Below are positions 30,792 to 36,871 of a stretch of DNA of 64,000 nt, one piece after another. The translations under genes and the position numbers were made by a program. The stretch's first letter is position 1, and every line of letters starts with the position of its first letter. Origin of the DNA: Winogradskyella sp. PG-2 (GTDB lineage Bacteria > Bacteroidota > Bacteroidia > Flavobacteriales > Flavobacteriaceae); contig NZ_AP014583.1 in assembly GCF_000828715.1 (NCBI RefSeq), forward strand, positions 1,610,001 through 1,674,000, given 5' to 3'. The notes below the pieces were generated by a model. That model was not told the DNA's origin. It ran no database searches and saw only the letters and a list, made by a program, of their open reading frames with translations.

Positions 30792-31355
30792 ATGAAAATT
30801 ATGGGAGCAAATCATAACATAAAAAGATACGGAGAGCAATGGCCAAACTATAGAATAGAAAAAGGTTTGGACATTCTAAATAAATTAAAAGAGCATATTG
30901 TTATTTCTGGAGGTTGGGCTTGGCATTTTATGTCACCCGAAAATCACATAGAGTACAAACACGCTCATGATCATAAGGATATAGACATTTTTGTACATCC
31001 AAAAGATGTTGCAAAAGTGATGGTAATATTACAACAACAAAGCTTTAAAAAAGTATGGACACGATATGACCATATGCCGAGCAATGAAAATTTTATACGC
31101 TACGAAAAAATTGATTGGTTAGACTCTGGTAAACAAGTAAGAGTTACTATAGATTTTTTTGAGTCTGCAACAGTAGAAGTTATAAACGTAAATGGTTGGA
31201 CATTAGTTGAACCTAAAACGCTACTAAGCTACTATTCTAACATTCACTCTAGTGATAAGTGTTGGGCAGTAAAAGCAGCTATAATATTGATTGCAAAAGG
31301 TAAAAACCCTGCTGGTGATGTATTACTTTCTAAAAATCCTTTAGAAAAAGTATAG
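30792..31355 (+). CDS. Nucleotidyltransferase-fold protein between rtcB and prfH
   Basis: 187 residues. GGWAWHFMSPE (about 40-50) and HAHDHKDIDIFVHP with D-x-D form a minimal nucleotidyltransferase active site, like AbiEii/LinB-type enzymes. ATG at 30792 (MKIMGANHN) or, less likely, 30801. It lies 15 nt after rtcB and 4 nt before prfH, so it is part of the repair operon; nucleotide addition to RNA ends is a reasonable guess. Confidence 0.75.
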   Translation: MKIMGANHNIKRYGEQWPNYRIEKGLDILNKLKEHIVISGGWAWHFMSPENHIEYKHAHDHKDIDIFVHPKDVAKVMVILQQQSFKKVWTRYDHMPSNENFIRYEKIDWLDSGKQVRVTIDFFESATVEVINVNGWTLVEPKTLLSYYSNIHSSDKCWAVKAAIILIAKGKNPAGDVLLSKNPLEKV

Positions 31356-31359
31356 AACA

Positions 31360-32055
31360 TTGGAAACTAAAATAATACAAATAACGGCTGGTCGCGGACC
31401 TGCAGAATGTTGTTGGGTTGTATCTCAAGTTTTAAAACGATTCATAGAAGCTGTAAAATACAATGGTATTGATTATAAAATATTACAAAAGGAAAAAGGA
31501 ATTGAAAATAGAACACTACAGTCTGTTACTGTTCAATTAAAAGGAAAAAACCTAGGTGTAATTTTAAGTCAATGGATAGGAACAATTCAATGGATCGGAG
31601 TTTCAACTTTTAGGCCACATCATAAACGTAAAAACTGGTTTATTGGTTTATATGAAATAGAAAAGAATCAAGAATTTAAGATTGATGAAAAAGATATTTC
31701 GTATCAGGCAACACGAAGTTCAGGTCCTGGTGGACAGCATGTAAACAAAGTAAGTTCAGCTATTAGAGCAACTCACATACCAACTAAAACGCAAGTCTTA
31801 GTTATGGATAGTCGTTCACAACATCAGAATAAAAAAATAGCAAAAATACGCTTACAAGAAAAAGTAGAAGAATTACAATTAAAGGCTTTGCAATCGAACA
31901 TAAAAAATCAATGGGGAAATCACTTAAATATAGAACGTGGTAATCCTATACAAATTTTTAAAGGTTCGGATTTTAAAAAGAAGACAGTTGTAAAGAAATT
32001 TAAAAATCAACGTTACGCATTAAAAAATGATTTGCGTAATCAATTAAAAAACTAA
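31360..32055 (+). CDS. prfH: PrfH, peptide chain release factor homologue
   Basis: 231 residues with a class I release-factor catalytic domain: GGQ at 124-126 in SSGPGGQHVNKVSSAIRATH, followed by the basic C-terminal helix. The N-terminal part (ITAGRGPAECCWVV) is typical of PrfH and lacks stop-codon recognition domains. TTG start at 31360, four nt after the previous stop. PrfH hydrolyses peptidyl-tRNA on ribosomes whose 16S rRNA is cut, after which RtcB can reseal the break; the gene order here fits that. Confidence 0.93.
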   Translation: METKIIQITAGRGPAECCWVVSQVLKRFIEAVKYNGIDYKILQKEKGIENRTLQSVTVQLKGKNLGVILSQWIGTIQWIGVSTFRPHHKRKNWFIGLYEIEKNQEFKIDEKDISYQATRSSGPGGQHVNKVSSAIRATHIPTKTQVLVMDSRSQHQNKKIAKIRLQEKVEELQLKALQSNIKNQWGNHLNIERGNPIQIFKGSDFKKKTVVKKFKNQRYALKNDLRNQLKN

Positions 32056-32059
32056 AACA

Positions 32060-32620
32060 ATGGGATTAACAATTGCAGACACATATTTTCTTAAAGCCAG
32101 AGGGGCAGCATGTGGAATTTTTAGTGATTGGAGCGAAGTGTGTGAATCGTTAAACTACGCATTGTCATATGACGAAAATCATATAGCTTCTCTGTGTTTA
32201 TTGGGAGAAATTTATGCAGAACATCTAAAATTGTATGCAGAAGCTTTTGAATGCTTTGACAAAGCGATTGCTATAGATCCATCTAATATAGAGGTATATC
32301 CAAAATATGCAATGTATTTAATTTGGATAAATGAAACTAATAGGGCAGAAAAATTAGTCAATCACGCATTTAATATTTCGGCCATAGATGAAGCTCATTT
32401 GCATTGGCTACTATCATATATCGATGAAACTAGAGGTAATTATAAAGCTAGTCTTAAGCATTTAAAACAAGCTAAGGTGAGTTGTTACAATGATAACTAC
32501 TATGGTTTTATGCAAAGCGAAGAAAAGCGAATTAGAAAGAAAATAGAAACTCTCAAACCAAAGAAAAAAAAGACTTCTAAGAAGACAAAATCTAAAAAAG
32601 AGAAGAAAAAAAAGAAATAA
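32060..32620 (+). CDS. TPR protein with a lysine-rich tail
   Basis: 186 residues with TPR-like helices (DENHIASLCLLGEIYAEHLKLYAEAFECFDKAIAIDPSN) and a C-terminal tail of almost pure Lys with Thr/Ser (about 167-186). The tail suggests contact with RNA or the ribosome. Four nt after prfH, so part of the same operon. Confidence 0.8.
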   Translation: MGLTIADTYFLKARGAACGIFSDWSEVCESLNYALSYDENHIASLCLLGEIYAEHLKLYAEAFECFDKAIAIDPSNIEVYPKYAMYLIWINETNRAEKLVNHAFNISAIDEAHLHWLLSYIDETRGNYKASLKHLKQAKVSCYNDNYYGFMQSEEKRIRKKIETLKPKKKKTSKKTKSKKEKKKKK

Positions 32621-32671
32621 TAATATCCTACGAGGTTTCAAAAATCTTGTGGGATTAAAATTGTATTTATA

Positions 32672-33619
32672 ATGGAACGGATAATTATAAATTTAGATAC
32701 AAGTCCGTCAGAAAGATGGAATTGGCTTAAAGATTACAAAGAAGAAACAAATAGTCTTTTAAAATATTATCTAGAAGATCTAAGTAGTGCTGGTATTTTC
32801 GAAACTTATATAGACACCTATAAAATGTTGTTTATAAGCAAACACTATCAACAAGAAATTGAATGTGTGGCAAAACACTGTGACTTTTCAGAAAACCAAG
32901 TACTAATTACAAATCTTTATTATGATGCTTTAAAGTTTGTATTTGGTTGTACTTCTTTCAGTGTTACAAATGAAGATGAGAAACTTCATGCTAGAAATCT
33001 AGATTGGTGGTCAGAGAATAATATTTTAGGGAAGTTTACTAAAATATTCGACTTTAAAAAGAAAGATGAAATTGAATATTCTTTGGTGAGTTGGCCAGGT
33101 TTTATAGGAGGACTATCAGGTGTAAAACCAGGACTATTTTCAATAACACTGAATGCTGTATTAAGTAATGAATCACCTCAGTTTGCTATTCCTATTACAT
33201 TTCTAATTAGAGATGTTTTAGAAAAAGCTAAAACATTTAACGAAGCAGTTAAAACACTTTCTGAAACTACAATTGCTTCAGATTGTTTATTAATGGTTGT
33301 TGGCGTAAATAAAGATGAAAATGTAGTTATAGAACGTACACCAACAGCGTTTTCTATTAGAAAAGCTGATAATGATAGTTTAATTGTAACGAATGAATAT
33401 TTGTCGCTTACAGAAAACAAGCAAACAAACGATACTTTACAAATTACAGCTTCAGGCAGGCATAAAAGAGTGAAAGAAATGATTAGACTTAAAACACCTA
33501 AATCAATTGAAGATTATTTTGATATTCTTTCAGATGAAAATGTGAAGATGATTATTACTGTTCAACAAATGATTTTCAATCCTATTAATGGAGAAATTTA
33601 TTTAAAAACAAAAAAATAG
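32672..33619 (+). CDS. Ntn-type linear amide hydrolase (acid ceramidase/NAAA-like)
   Basis: 315 residues. The nucleophile candidate is the Cys in FGCTSFSV (about residue 91), followed by HARNLDWW, SWPGFIGGLSGVKPGLFSITLNA and TNEY, the pattern of choloylglycine hydrolase/acid-ceramidase enzymes that cleave C-N bonds after self-processing. It is the last gene of the rtcB-prfH operon, 51 nt behind the TPR gene. Its link with RNA repair is unexplained. Confidence 0.8.
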   Translation: MERIIINLDTSPSERWNWLKDYKEETNSLLKYYLEDLSSAGIFETYIDTYKMLFISKHYQQEIECVAKHCDFSENQVLITNLYYDALKFVFGCTSFSVTNEDEKLHARNLDWWSENNILGKFTKIFDFKKKDEIEYSLVSWPGFIGGLSGVKPGLFSITLNAVLSNESPQFAIPITFLIRDVLEKAKTFNEAVKTLSETTIASDCLLMVVGVNKDENVVIERTPTAFSIRKADNDSLIVTNEYLSLTENKQTNDTLQITASGRHKRVKEMIRLKTPKSIEDYFDILSDENVKMIITVQQMIFNPINGEIYLKTKK

Positions 33620-33626
33620 TTTCAAC

Positions 33627-33645
33627 TACGCAAAAAGAATGCGTT
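33627..33645 (+). promoter_or_regulatory. Island operator, copy 2
   Basis: TACGCAA-AAAGA-ATGCGTT; core ACGCA/TGCGT is intact. A TATATTTG -7 box follows at 33656-33663, 16-17 nt after the right arm begins. It drives leader unit 3 (33.66-33.88 kb) before the tRNA array. Confidence 0.65.
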
Positions 33646-33698
33646 TTAACGTATTTATATTTGCTACATAAATAAAAAACATATATTTACAATGCAAA

Positions 33699-33818
33699 AT
33701 GGAAACAAAACAGATACATAAACAACCGATGTCGCGCTTTAGTGAATGCGATTATAGATGGGCAGTCATTTTACTGAATAACTTTCAAGGACGTTTTGTA
33801 TCTATTTTTAAAGAGTAA
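33699..33818 (+). CDS. 39-residue ORF in leader unit 3
   Basis: ATG 33699 to TAA 33818; an inner ATG at codon 11 (MSRFSECDYRWAVILL) is also possible. It fills the short transcript between operator copy 2 and the terminator at 33851. No family recognised; may be a small protein or a leader peptide. Confidence 0.4.
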   Translation: METKQIHKQPMSRFSECDYRWAVILLNNFQGRFVSIFKE

Positions 33819-33850
33819 ATTGTGATTTAAACATACTCATATTAAAATTT

Positions 33851-33884
33851 AAAGCGTCCAATCTAAAAGTTGGACGCTTTTTTA
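33851..33884 (+). terminator. Intrinsic terminator of leader unit 3
   Basis: Stem AAAGCGTCCAA / TTGGACGCTTT, loop TCTAAAAG, then T run. Stem nearly the same as at 28133. Confidence 0.92.
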
Positions 33885-34000
33885 TTATAATTTTTTAAAT
33901 AAATAATGAAAAACTAAAAATCGTAAAATAGAAACTTGATACAGGAAAACAATTGGGAGACAGACTATTGTATAACATGTAGACTATCTGCAAAATGTGG

Positions 34001-34097
34001 ACAGGAATTCTATTATCTAAAATCAACATAACTATTTGATAATCAATAAATTAAATTTAATTTTTCTTGTATAATTAAAAAAAGTATTTCATATTTG
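34001..34097 (+). promoter_or_regulatory. Duplicated promoter region, copy B (upstream of the tRNA array)
   Basis: GGACAGGAATTCTATT, TAAAATCA, TAACTA and TTGATAATCAA (a perfect palindrome around one base) match copy A at 28253 in order and spacing. The -7 box is CATATTTG at 34090-34097. This is the only promoter I see close to the start of the tRNA array. Confidence 0.55.
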
Positions 34098-34122
34098 CAC
34101 CGTCGAATAATTTAAAAAACAA

Positions 34123-34245
34123 ATGACAAACTATTTACAACATACAATTTTAATAAGTCTCTTTTTACGATCTCCGAAACAAATGGTCGCGATAGGGAAT
34201 GATGAAAGATTTACAATATATACTAGGAAGGTTATGGATACATAG
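34123..34245 (+). CDS. 40-residue leader ORF before the tRNA array
   Basis: ATG 34123 to TAG 34245 (MTNYLQHTILISLFLRSPKQ...). It lies between promoter copy B and an intrinsic terminator, mirroring the layout before the rtcB operon. Coding status uncertain. Confidence 0.38.
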   Translation: MTNYLQHTILISLFLRSPKQMVAIGNDERFTIYTRKVMDT

Positions 34246-34269
34246 ATTAACGTATTCATAAATATAAAG

Positions 34270-34302
34270 AAAGCGCCTTCCGTAAAACGAGGCGCTTTTT
34301 TT
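34270..34302 (+). terminator. Intrinsic terminator (attenuator candidate) before the tRNA array
   Basis: Stem AAAGCGCCT / AGGCGCTTT with seven T. The first tRNA begins only 25 nt downstream with no room for a promoter, so the array is probably transcribed by read-through. Confidence 0.88.
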
Positions 34303-34326
34303 ATGGTGTTCATTGAAATAACAAAT

Positions 34327-34400
34327 TGACGTGTAGCTTAACTGGCTAAAGCACTCGACTTTTAATCGAGGTTATGTGAGTTCGACTCTCACTACGTCAA
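34327..34400 (+). tRNA. Array tRNA 1: tRNA-Lys(TTT)
   Basis: Acceptor TGACGTG/TACGTCA, D stem GCTT/AAGC, anticodon arm CTCGA CTTTTAA TCGAG, T arm GTGAG TTCGACT CTCAC, discriminator A. No CCA encoded. Confidence 0.95.
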
Positions 34401-34406
34401 CACAAG

Positions 34407-34494
34407 GGAAGGGCAAGCCAATTTGGCGGTGGCCATACTCTTGAAAAGTGCTCGGAGTTAATGACTTGTGTGGGTTCGACTCCCACTCCTTCCG
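34407..34494 (+). tRNA. Array tRNA 2: tRNA-Ser(TGA)
   Basis: Acceptor GGAAGGG/TCCTTCC, anticodon loop CTTGAAA, long variable arm, T arm GTGGG TTCGACT CCCAC, discriminator G. The first anticodon-stem pair is mismatched. Confidence 0.9.
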
Positions 34495-34499
34495 CAAAA

Positions 34500-34571
34500 C
34501 TGGGAGAATAACTATGGTTGTTTACTCGCTTTGGAAGCGAGAGGTTGTAGGTTCGAGTACTGCCTCTCAGA
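34500..34571 (+). tRNA. Array tRNA 3: tRNA-Pro(TGG), degenerate
   Basis: Acceptor CTGGGAG/CTCTCAG, anticodon arm CTCGC TTTGGAA GCGAG (perfect). The D arm is short and position 8 is A instead of T; the last T-stem pair (G-A) is mismatched. Functionality uncertain. Confidence 0.75.
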
Positions 34572-34584
34572 CTAAATAATAAAT

Positions 34585-34670
34585 GGAGAGTAGGCAAATA
34601 TTGGTTTGTTGCGCTTGTCTGCTAAACAAGTCCGCTAATAGCGGTGAAGGTTCAATTCCTTTGCTCTCCG
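34585..34670 (+). tRNA. Array tRNA 4: tRNA-Ser(GCT)
   Basis: Acceptor GGAGAGT/GCTCTCC, anticodon arm CTTGT CTGCTAA ACAAG, long variable arm CCGCTAATAGCGG, discriminator G as expected for Ser. Confidence 0.94.
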
Positions 34671-34679
34671 CAAAAAAAT

Positions 34680-34752
34680 GGGGTTATAGTTTAACAAGCC
34701 AAAACAGTGGATTTGCAATCCACAGAATGGAGTGCAAGTCTCCGTAGCTCCA
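34680..34752 (+). tRNA. Array tRNA 5: tRNA with Cys anticodon (GCA), atypical
   Basis: Acceptor GGGGTTA/TAGCTCC, anticodon arm GTGGA TTTGCAA TCCAC. The T loop reads TGCAAGT, without the conserved TTC, and the discriminator is A, whereas Cys tRNAs carry T. Array tRNA 7 is the normal Cys tRNA, so this one may have diverged. Confidence 0.75.
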
Positions 34753-34757
34753 CAAAC

Positions 34758-34829
34758 GATACCGTAGCTCAATGGTAGAGCAGTTGGTTGTTAACCATCA
34801 GGTTATAGGTTCGAATCCTATCGCTATCG
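34758..34829 (+). tRNA. Array tRNA 6: tRNA-Asn(GTT)
   Basis: Anticodon loop TTGTTAA, T arm ATAGG TTCGAAT CCTAT, discriminator G. One mismatch (C-C) in the acceptor stem GATACCG/CGCTATC. A second tRNA-Asn besides the one at 6980. Confidence 0.9.
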
Positions 34830-34833
34830 CAAA

Positions 34834-34907
34834 GACAAGGTGGCTGAATGGTTAAAGGCGACAGATTGCAAACCTGTTCTTTGCAGGTTCAAATCCTGTC
34901 CTTGTCT
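34834..34907 (+). tRNA. Array tRNA 7: tRNA-Cys(GCA)
   Basis: Acceptor GACAAGG/CCTTGTC (perfect), anticodon loop TTGCAAA, T arm GCAGG TTCAAAT CCTGT, discriminator T, the Cys identity base. Confidence 0.92.
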
Positions 34908-34915
34908 CAAAATTT

Positions 34916-34998
34916 GGAAGTATTGAGCAATTGGTTGGCCCACCAGACTGTAAATCTGGTCTCTTCGGAGCGTGTAGGTTCGAGTCCTACTACTTCCA
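34916..34998 (+). tRNA. Array tRNA 8: tRNA-Tyr(GTA)
   Basis: Acceptor GGAAGTA/TACTTCC, anticodon arm CCAGA CTGTAAA TCTGG, long variable arm, discriminator A. Confidence 0.95.
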
Positions 34999-35004
34999 CA
35001 AAAA

Positions 35005-35076
35005 GCATTTATGGTGTAATTGGCAACATAGTAGATTTCCAATCTACAGTTTCGAGTTCAAATCTCGATAAATGCT
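35005..35076 (+). tRNA. Array tRNA 9: tRNA-Gly(TCC)
   Basis: Acceptor GCATTTA/TAAATGC (perfect), anticodon arm GTAGA TTTCCAA TCTAC, discriminator T as in bacterial Gly tRNAs. Confidence 0.94.
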
Positions 35077-35087
35077 CATAATAGAAT

Positions 35088-35159
35088 ACGCTTATAGTGT
35101 AATTGGTAGCACTTAAGTCTCCAAAACTTAAGGTTAAGGTTCGAGTCCTTATAAGCGTG
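35088..35159 (+). tRNA. Array tRNA 10: tRNA-Trp(CCA)
   Basis: Acceptor ACGCTTA/TAAGCGT, anticodon loop CTCCAAA on an extended stem, T arm TAAGG TTCGAGT CCTTA, discriminator G as for Trp. Confidence 0.93.
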
Positions 35160-35165
35160 CAGAAT

Positions 35166-35237
35166 ATATCTATGGTGTAACGGAAAGCACAAAAGGTTTC
35201 TACCCTTTAAGTCCAAGTTCGACTCTTGGTAGATATA
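35166..35237 (+). tRNA. Array tRNA 11: tRNA-Arg(TCT)
   Basis: Acceptor ATATCTA/TAGATAT (perfect), anticodon arm AAAGG TTTCTAC CCTTT, T arm CCAAG TTCGACT CTTGG, discriminator A. Confidence 0.93.
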
Positions 35238-35245
35238 CAAAATAT

Positions 35246-35317
35246 GGTTCATTGGGGTAATGGCTATCCTTCCCGATTGTCTCTCGGGAGATACGAGTTC
35301 GATTCTCGTATGAACCG
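35246..35317 (+). tRNA. Array tRNA 12: tRNA-Asp(GTC)
   Basis: Acceptor GGTTCAT/ATGAACC, anticodon arm CCCGA TTGTCTC TCGGG, discriminator G as for Asp. Confidence 0.93.
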
Positions 35318-35323
35318 CAAAAG

Positions 35324-35448
35324 GCTCTATTAGCATAGTGGTTTAGTGCATCCGACTTTCTATCGGAAGGCAAGGGTTCGAAATACGAAGTATTCACGAA
35401 CTCAAACAAATGAAATAATAACTCTGTGAGCTAATCCCTTATAGAGTA
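35324..35448 (+). tRNA. Array tRNA 13: tRNA-Glu(TTC) with a 52-nt insertion in the T loop
   Basis: Acceptor GCTCTAT/ATAGAGT, anticodon arm TCCGA CTTTCTA TCGGA, T stem AAGGG/CCCTT. The T loop TTCGAA...T is interrupted by 52 nt at 35383-35434; removing them restores TTCGAAT and a normal 73-nt tRNA. The insert with its flanks folds as GTTCG / CGAAC around AATAC-GAA-GTATT. Function as a tRNA would need precise removal or tolerance of the insert. Confidence 0.82.
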
Positions 35449-35453
35449 CAAAT

Positions 35454-35525
35454 TGAGGTATAGCTCAGAGGAAGAGCATCACGCTTACATCGTGACGGTC
35501 ATAGGTTCGAATCCTATTGCCTCAA
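35454..35525 (+). tRNA. Array tRNA 14: tRNA-Val(TAC)
   Basis: Acceptor TGAGGTA/TGCCTCA, D stem GCTC/GAGC, anticodon arm TCACG CTTACAT CGTGA, discriminator A. Confidence 0.95.
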
Positions 35526-35530
35526 CAATT

Positions 35531-35603
35531 TGAGATATAGCTTAACAGGTAGAGCACCGCTCTCATAAGGCGGATTGTTTAGGTTCGAGCCCTAATATCT
35601 CAA
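35531..35603 (+). tRNA. Array tRNA 15: tRNA-Met(CAT)
   Basis: Acceptor TGAGATA/TATCTCA, anticodon arm CCGCT CTCATAA GGCGG, T arm TTAGG TTCGAGC CCTAA, discriminator A. Lysidine-type Ile(CAT) cannot be excluded. Confidence 0.9.
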
Positions 35604-35608
35604 CTAAC

Positions 35609-35682
35609 GCAGGAATGGCGGAATTGGTATACGCTCTTGTCTTAGAAACAAGGTTTTGAGAGTTCGAGTCTCTCTTCCTGTA
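35609..35682 (+). tRNA. Array tRNA 16: tRNA-Leu(TAG) without the long variable arm
   Basis: Acceptor GCAGGAA/TTCCTGT, Leu-like D arm, anticodon arm CTTGT CTTAGAA ACAAG, discriminator A. The variable region is only GTTTT, while Leu tRNAs of bacteria normally have a long arm. Confidence 0.88.
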
Positions 35683-35686
35683 CTAT

Positions 35687-35760
35687 GCTTCGCTGGCCAA
35701 ACTGGAAAAGGCATCAGCTTTAAGCGCTGTGATTTCTTGGTTCGAATCCAAGGCGAAGTA
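35687..35760 (+). tRNA. Array tRNA 17: tRNA-Leu(TAA) without the long variable arm
   Basis: Acceptor GCTTCGC/GCGAAGT, anticodon loop TTTAAGC, T arm CTTGG TTCGAATC CAAG, discriminator A; short variable region, as in array tRNA 16. Confidence 0.87.
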
Positions 35761-35765
35761 CAAAT

Positions 35766-35838
35766 AAGCTTATGGTGTAATTGGATAACACTCTAGAATA
35801 CGACTCTAGGAATATGGGTTCGAATCCTATTAGGCTTA
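35766..35838 (+). tRNA. Array tRNA 18: tRNA-Arg(ACG)
   Basis: Acceptor AAGCTTA/TAGGCTT, anticodon arm CTAGA ATACGAC TCTAG, discriminator A. ACG is the normal inosine-modified Arg anticodon. Confidence 0.93.
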
Positions 35839-35843
35839 CAAAT

Positions 35844-35914
35844 TAACCTGTAGTGTAAAGGTAGCATTCAAGACTTTGACTCTTGAGGTATAAGTTCGAA
35901 TCTTATCAGGTTAA
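35844..35914 (+). tRNA. Array tRNA 19: tRNA-Gln(TTG)
   Basis: Acceptor TAACCTG/CAGGTTA (perfect), anticodon arm CAAGA CTTTGAC TCTTG, T arm ATAAG TTCGAAT CTTAT, discriminator A. Confidence 0.93.
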
Positions 35915-35920
35915 CAACAT

Positions 35921-35993
35921 TGTGATATAGCTTAACTGGTAAAGCGCTCGCCTGATACGTGAGTAGATGAAAGTTCAACTCTTTCTATCACAA
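35921..35993 (+). tRNA. Array tRNA 20: tRNA-Ile(GAT)
   Basis: Acceptor TGTGATA/TATCACA (perfect), anticodon arm CTCGC CTGATAC GTGAG, T arm GAAAG TTCAACT CTTTC, discriminator A. Confidence 0.94.
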
Positions 35994-35999
35994 CAAAAT

Positions 36000-36072
36000 G
36001 GTGGTTTTAGCTTATTTGGTAAAGCACCTAACTGTGAATGAGGAGAACAGAGTTCGAATCTCGGAATCACCC
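36000..36072 (+). tRNA. Array tRNA 21: tRNA-His(GTG), T stem lacks one base
   Basis: G-1 and C73 are both present, as required for His; anticodon arm CCTAA CTGTGAA TGAGG. The 3' T-stem strand reads CTCGG next to AATCAC where CTCTGG-like would pair, so one base seems missing. Confidence 0.85.
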
Positions 36073-36078
36073 CAAAAA

Positions 36079-36151
36079 GGAGCAATAGCAAAGCAGGTCT
36101 ATGCGTCTGGTTGAAGCCCAGAAGATACTGGTTCGAGTCCAGTTTGTTCCG
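36079..36151 (+). tRNA. Array tRNA 22: tRNA-Phe(GAA)
   Basis: Acceptor GGAGCAA/TTGTTCC, anticodon arm TCTGG TTGAAGC CCAGA, T arm ACTGG TTCGAGT CCAGT, discriminator G. Last tRNA of the continuous array. Confidence 0.92.
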
Positions 36152-36175
36152 CAGAATAAAAGTTTAACTAAAAAA

Positions 36176-36262
36176 ATGAGTAATCATGAAACATCCGTGT
36201 TTAAATCATCCTTTTATAAACGATGTGATGATTTAGATGTTCCATGTGACAGTTATAAATAA
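36176..36262 (+). CDS. 28-residue ORF between the tRNA array and ykuK-like gene
   Basis: ATG 36176 to TAA 36262 (MSNHETSVFKSSFYKR...), 13 nt before the next gene. Contains two Cys. No homologue recognised; may be chance. Confidence 0.3.
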   Translation: MSNHETSVFKSSFYKRCDDLDVPCDSYK

Positions 36263-36275
36263 TAAATAAGAACAC

Positions 36276-36761
36276 ATGAAAATTGCACAACAACAATGGA
36301 GAAATTTTAGTGGTAAAGTATTTGATCAACCAATTACTGATATTGTTGAAAATGCCATTATAAGAGAGCAAAAAGCAGGATATCGTCTTAAGATTTGTGT
36401 AGGTTCGGATTCTCAAGCCTATAAATCTCACGTCGAGTATGCCACAGTTATAGTAGTACTACGAGAAGGAAAAGGAGGTTTTATGTTTATGACCAATTAT
36501 AAAGGCACAAAACGTATTGGTATTAAAGAACGAATGTTAAAAGAAGTAAGTATGTCTGTTGAGGTTGCTTATAGCATTTGTGATTTATTAGATACCTACA
36601 ATGTAGATTTAGAAGTACATGCAGATATCAATACGGATCCAAAGTTTCAATCTAATGCAGCGCTTAAAGATGCAATGGGTTATATCCTAGGAATGGGGTT
36701 TGTCTTTAAAGCGAAGCCATATGCTTTCGCAAGCTCGTCTTGTGCAGATAAGGTGGTTTAA
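36276..36761 (+). CDS. YkuK/DUF458-type RNase H-fold protein
   Basis: 161 residues with the RNase H-like pattern CVGSDSQAYKSHVEYATVIVV at the first strand, a central EVHADINTDPKF acidic site and a C-terminal GFVFKAKPYA..SCADK. YkuK proteins are predicted nucleases, of unknown substrate. Placed directly after the tRNA array, it is a candidate RNA-processing or -cleaving partner (inferred). Confidence 0.85.
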   Translation: MKIAQQQWRNFSGKVFDQPITDIVENAIIREQKAGYRLKICVGSDSQAYKSHVEYATVIVVLREGKGGFMFMTNYKGTKRIGIKERMLKEVSMSVEVAYSICDLLDTYNVDLEVHADINTDPKFQSNAALKDAMGYILGMGFVFKAKPYAFASSSCADKVV

Positions 36762-36871
36762 GATACTTCACTTGAGAGTAGGCTCCTATTCTTTTTAAGG
36801 GATTCTGCTGGGTTTTAATTAGTCTAAAACCTGGCGAAATTTAAATTGAAGTAAATTAATTTAATGAAATC

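Noticed and set aside
34397..35409. Short ORFs on both strands over the tRNA array
   Set aside because: They coincide with tRNA stems and repeat tRNA-derived peptides; the DNA is fully explained by cloverleafs.
34327..36151. Nonsense-suppressor tRNAs able to read the in-frame stops
   Set aside because: None of the 22 readable anticodons is CTA, TTA or TCA; TAG and TAA here are Leu anticodons.
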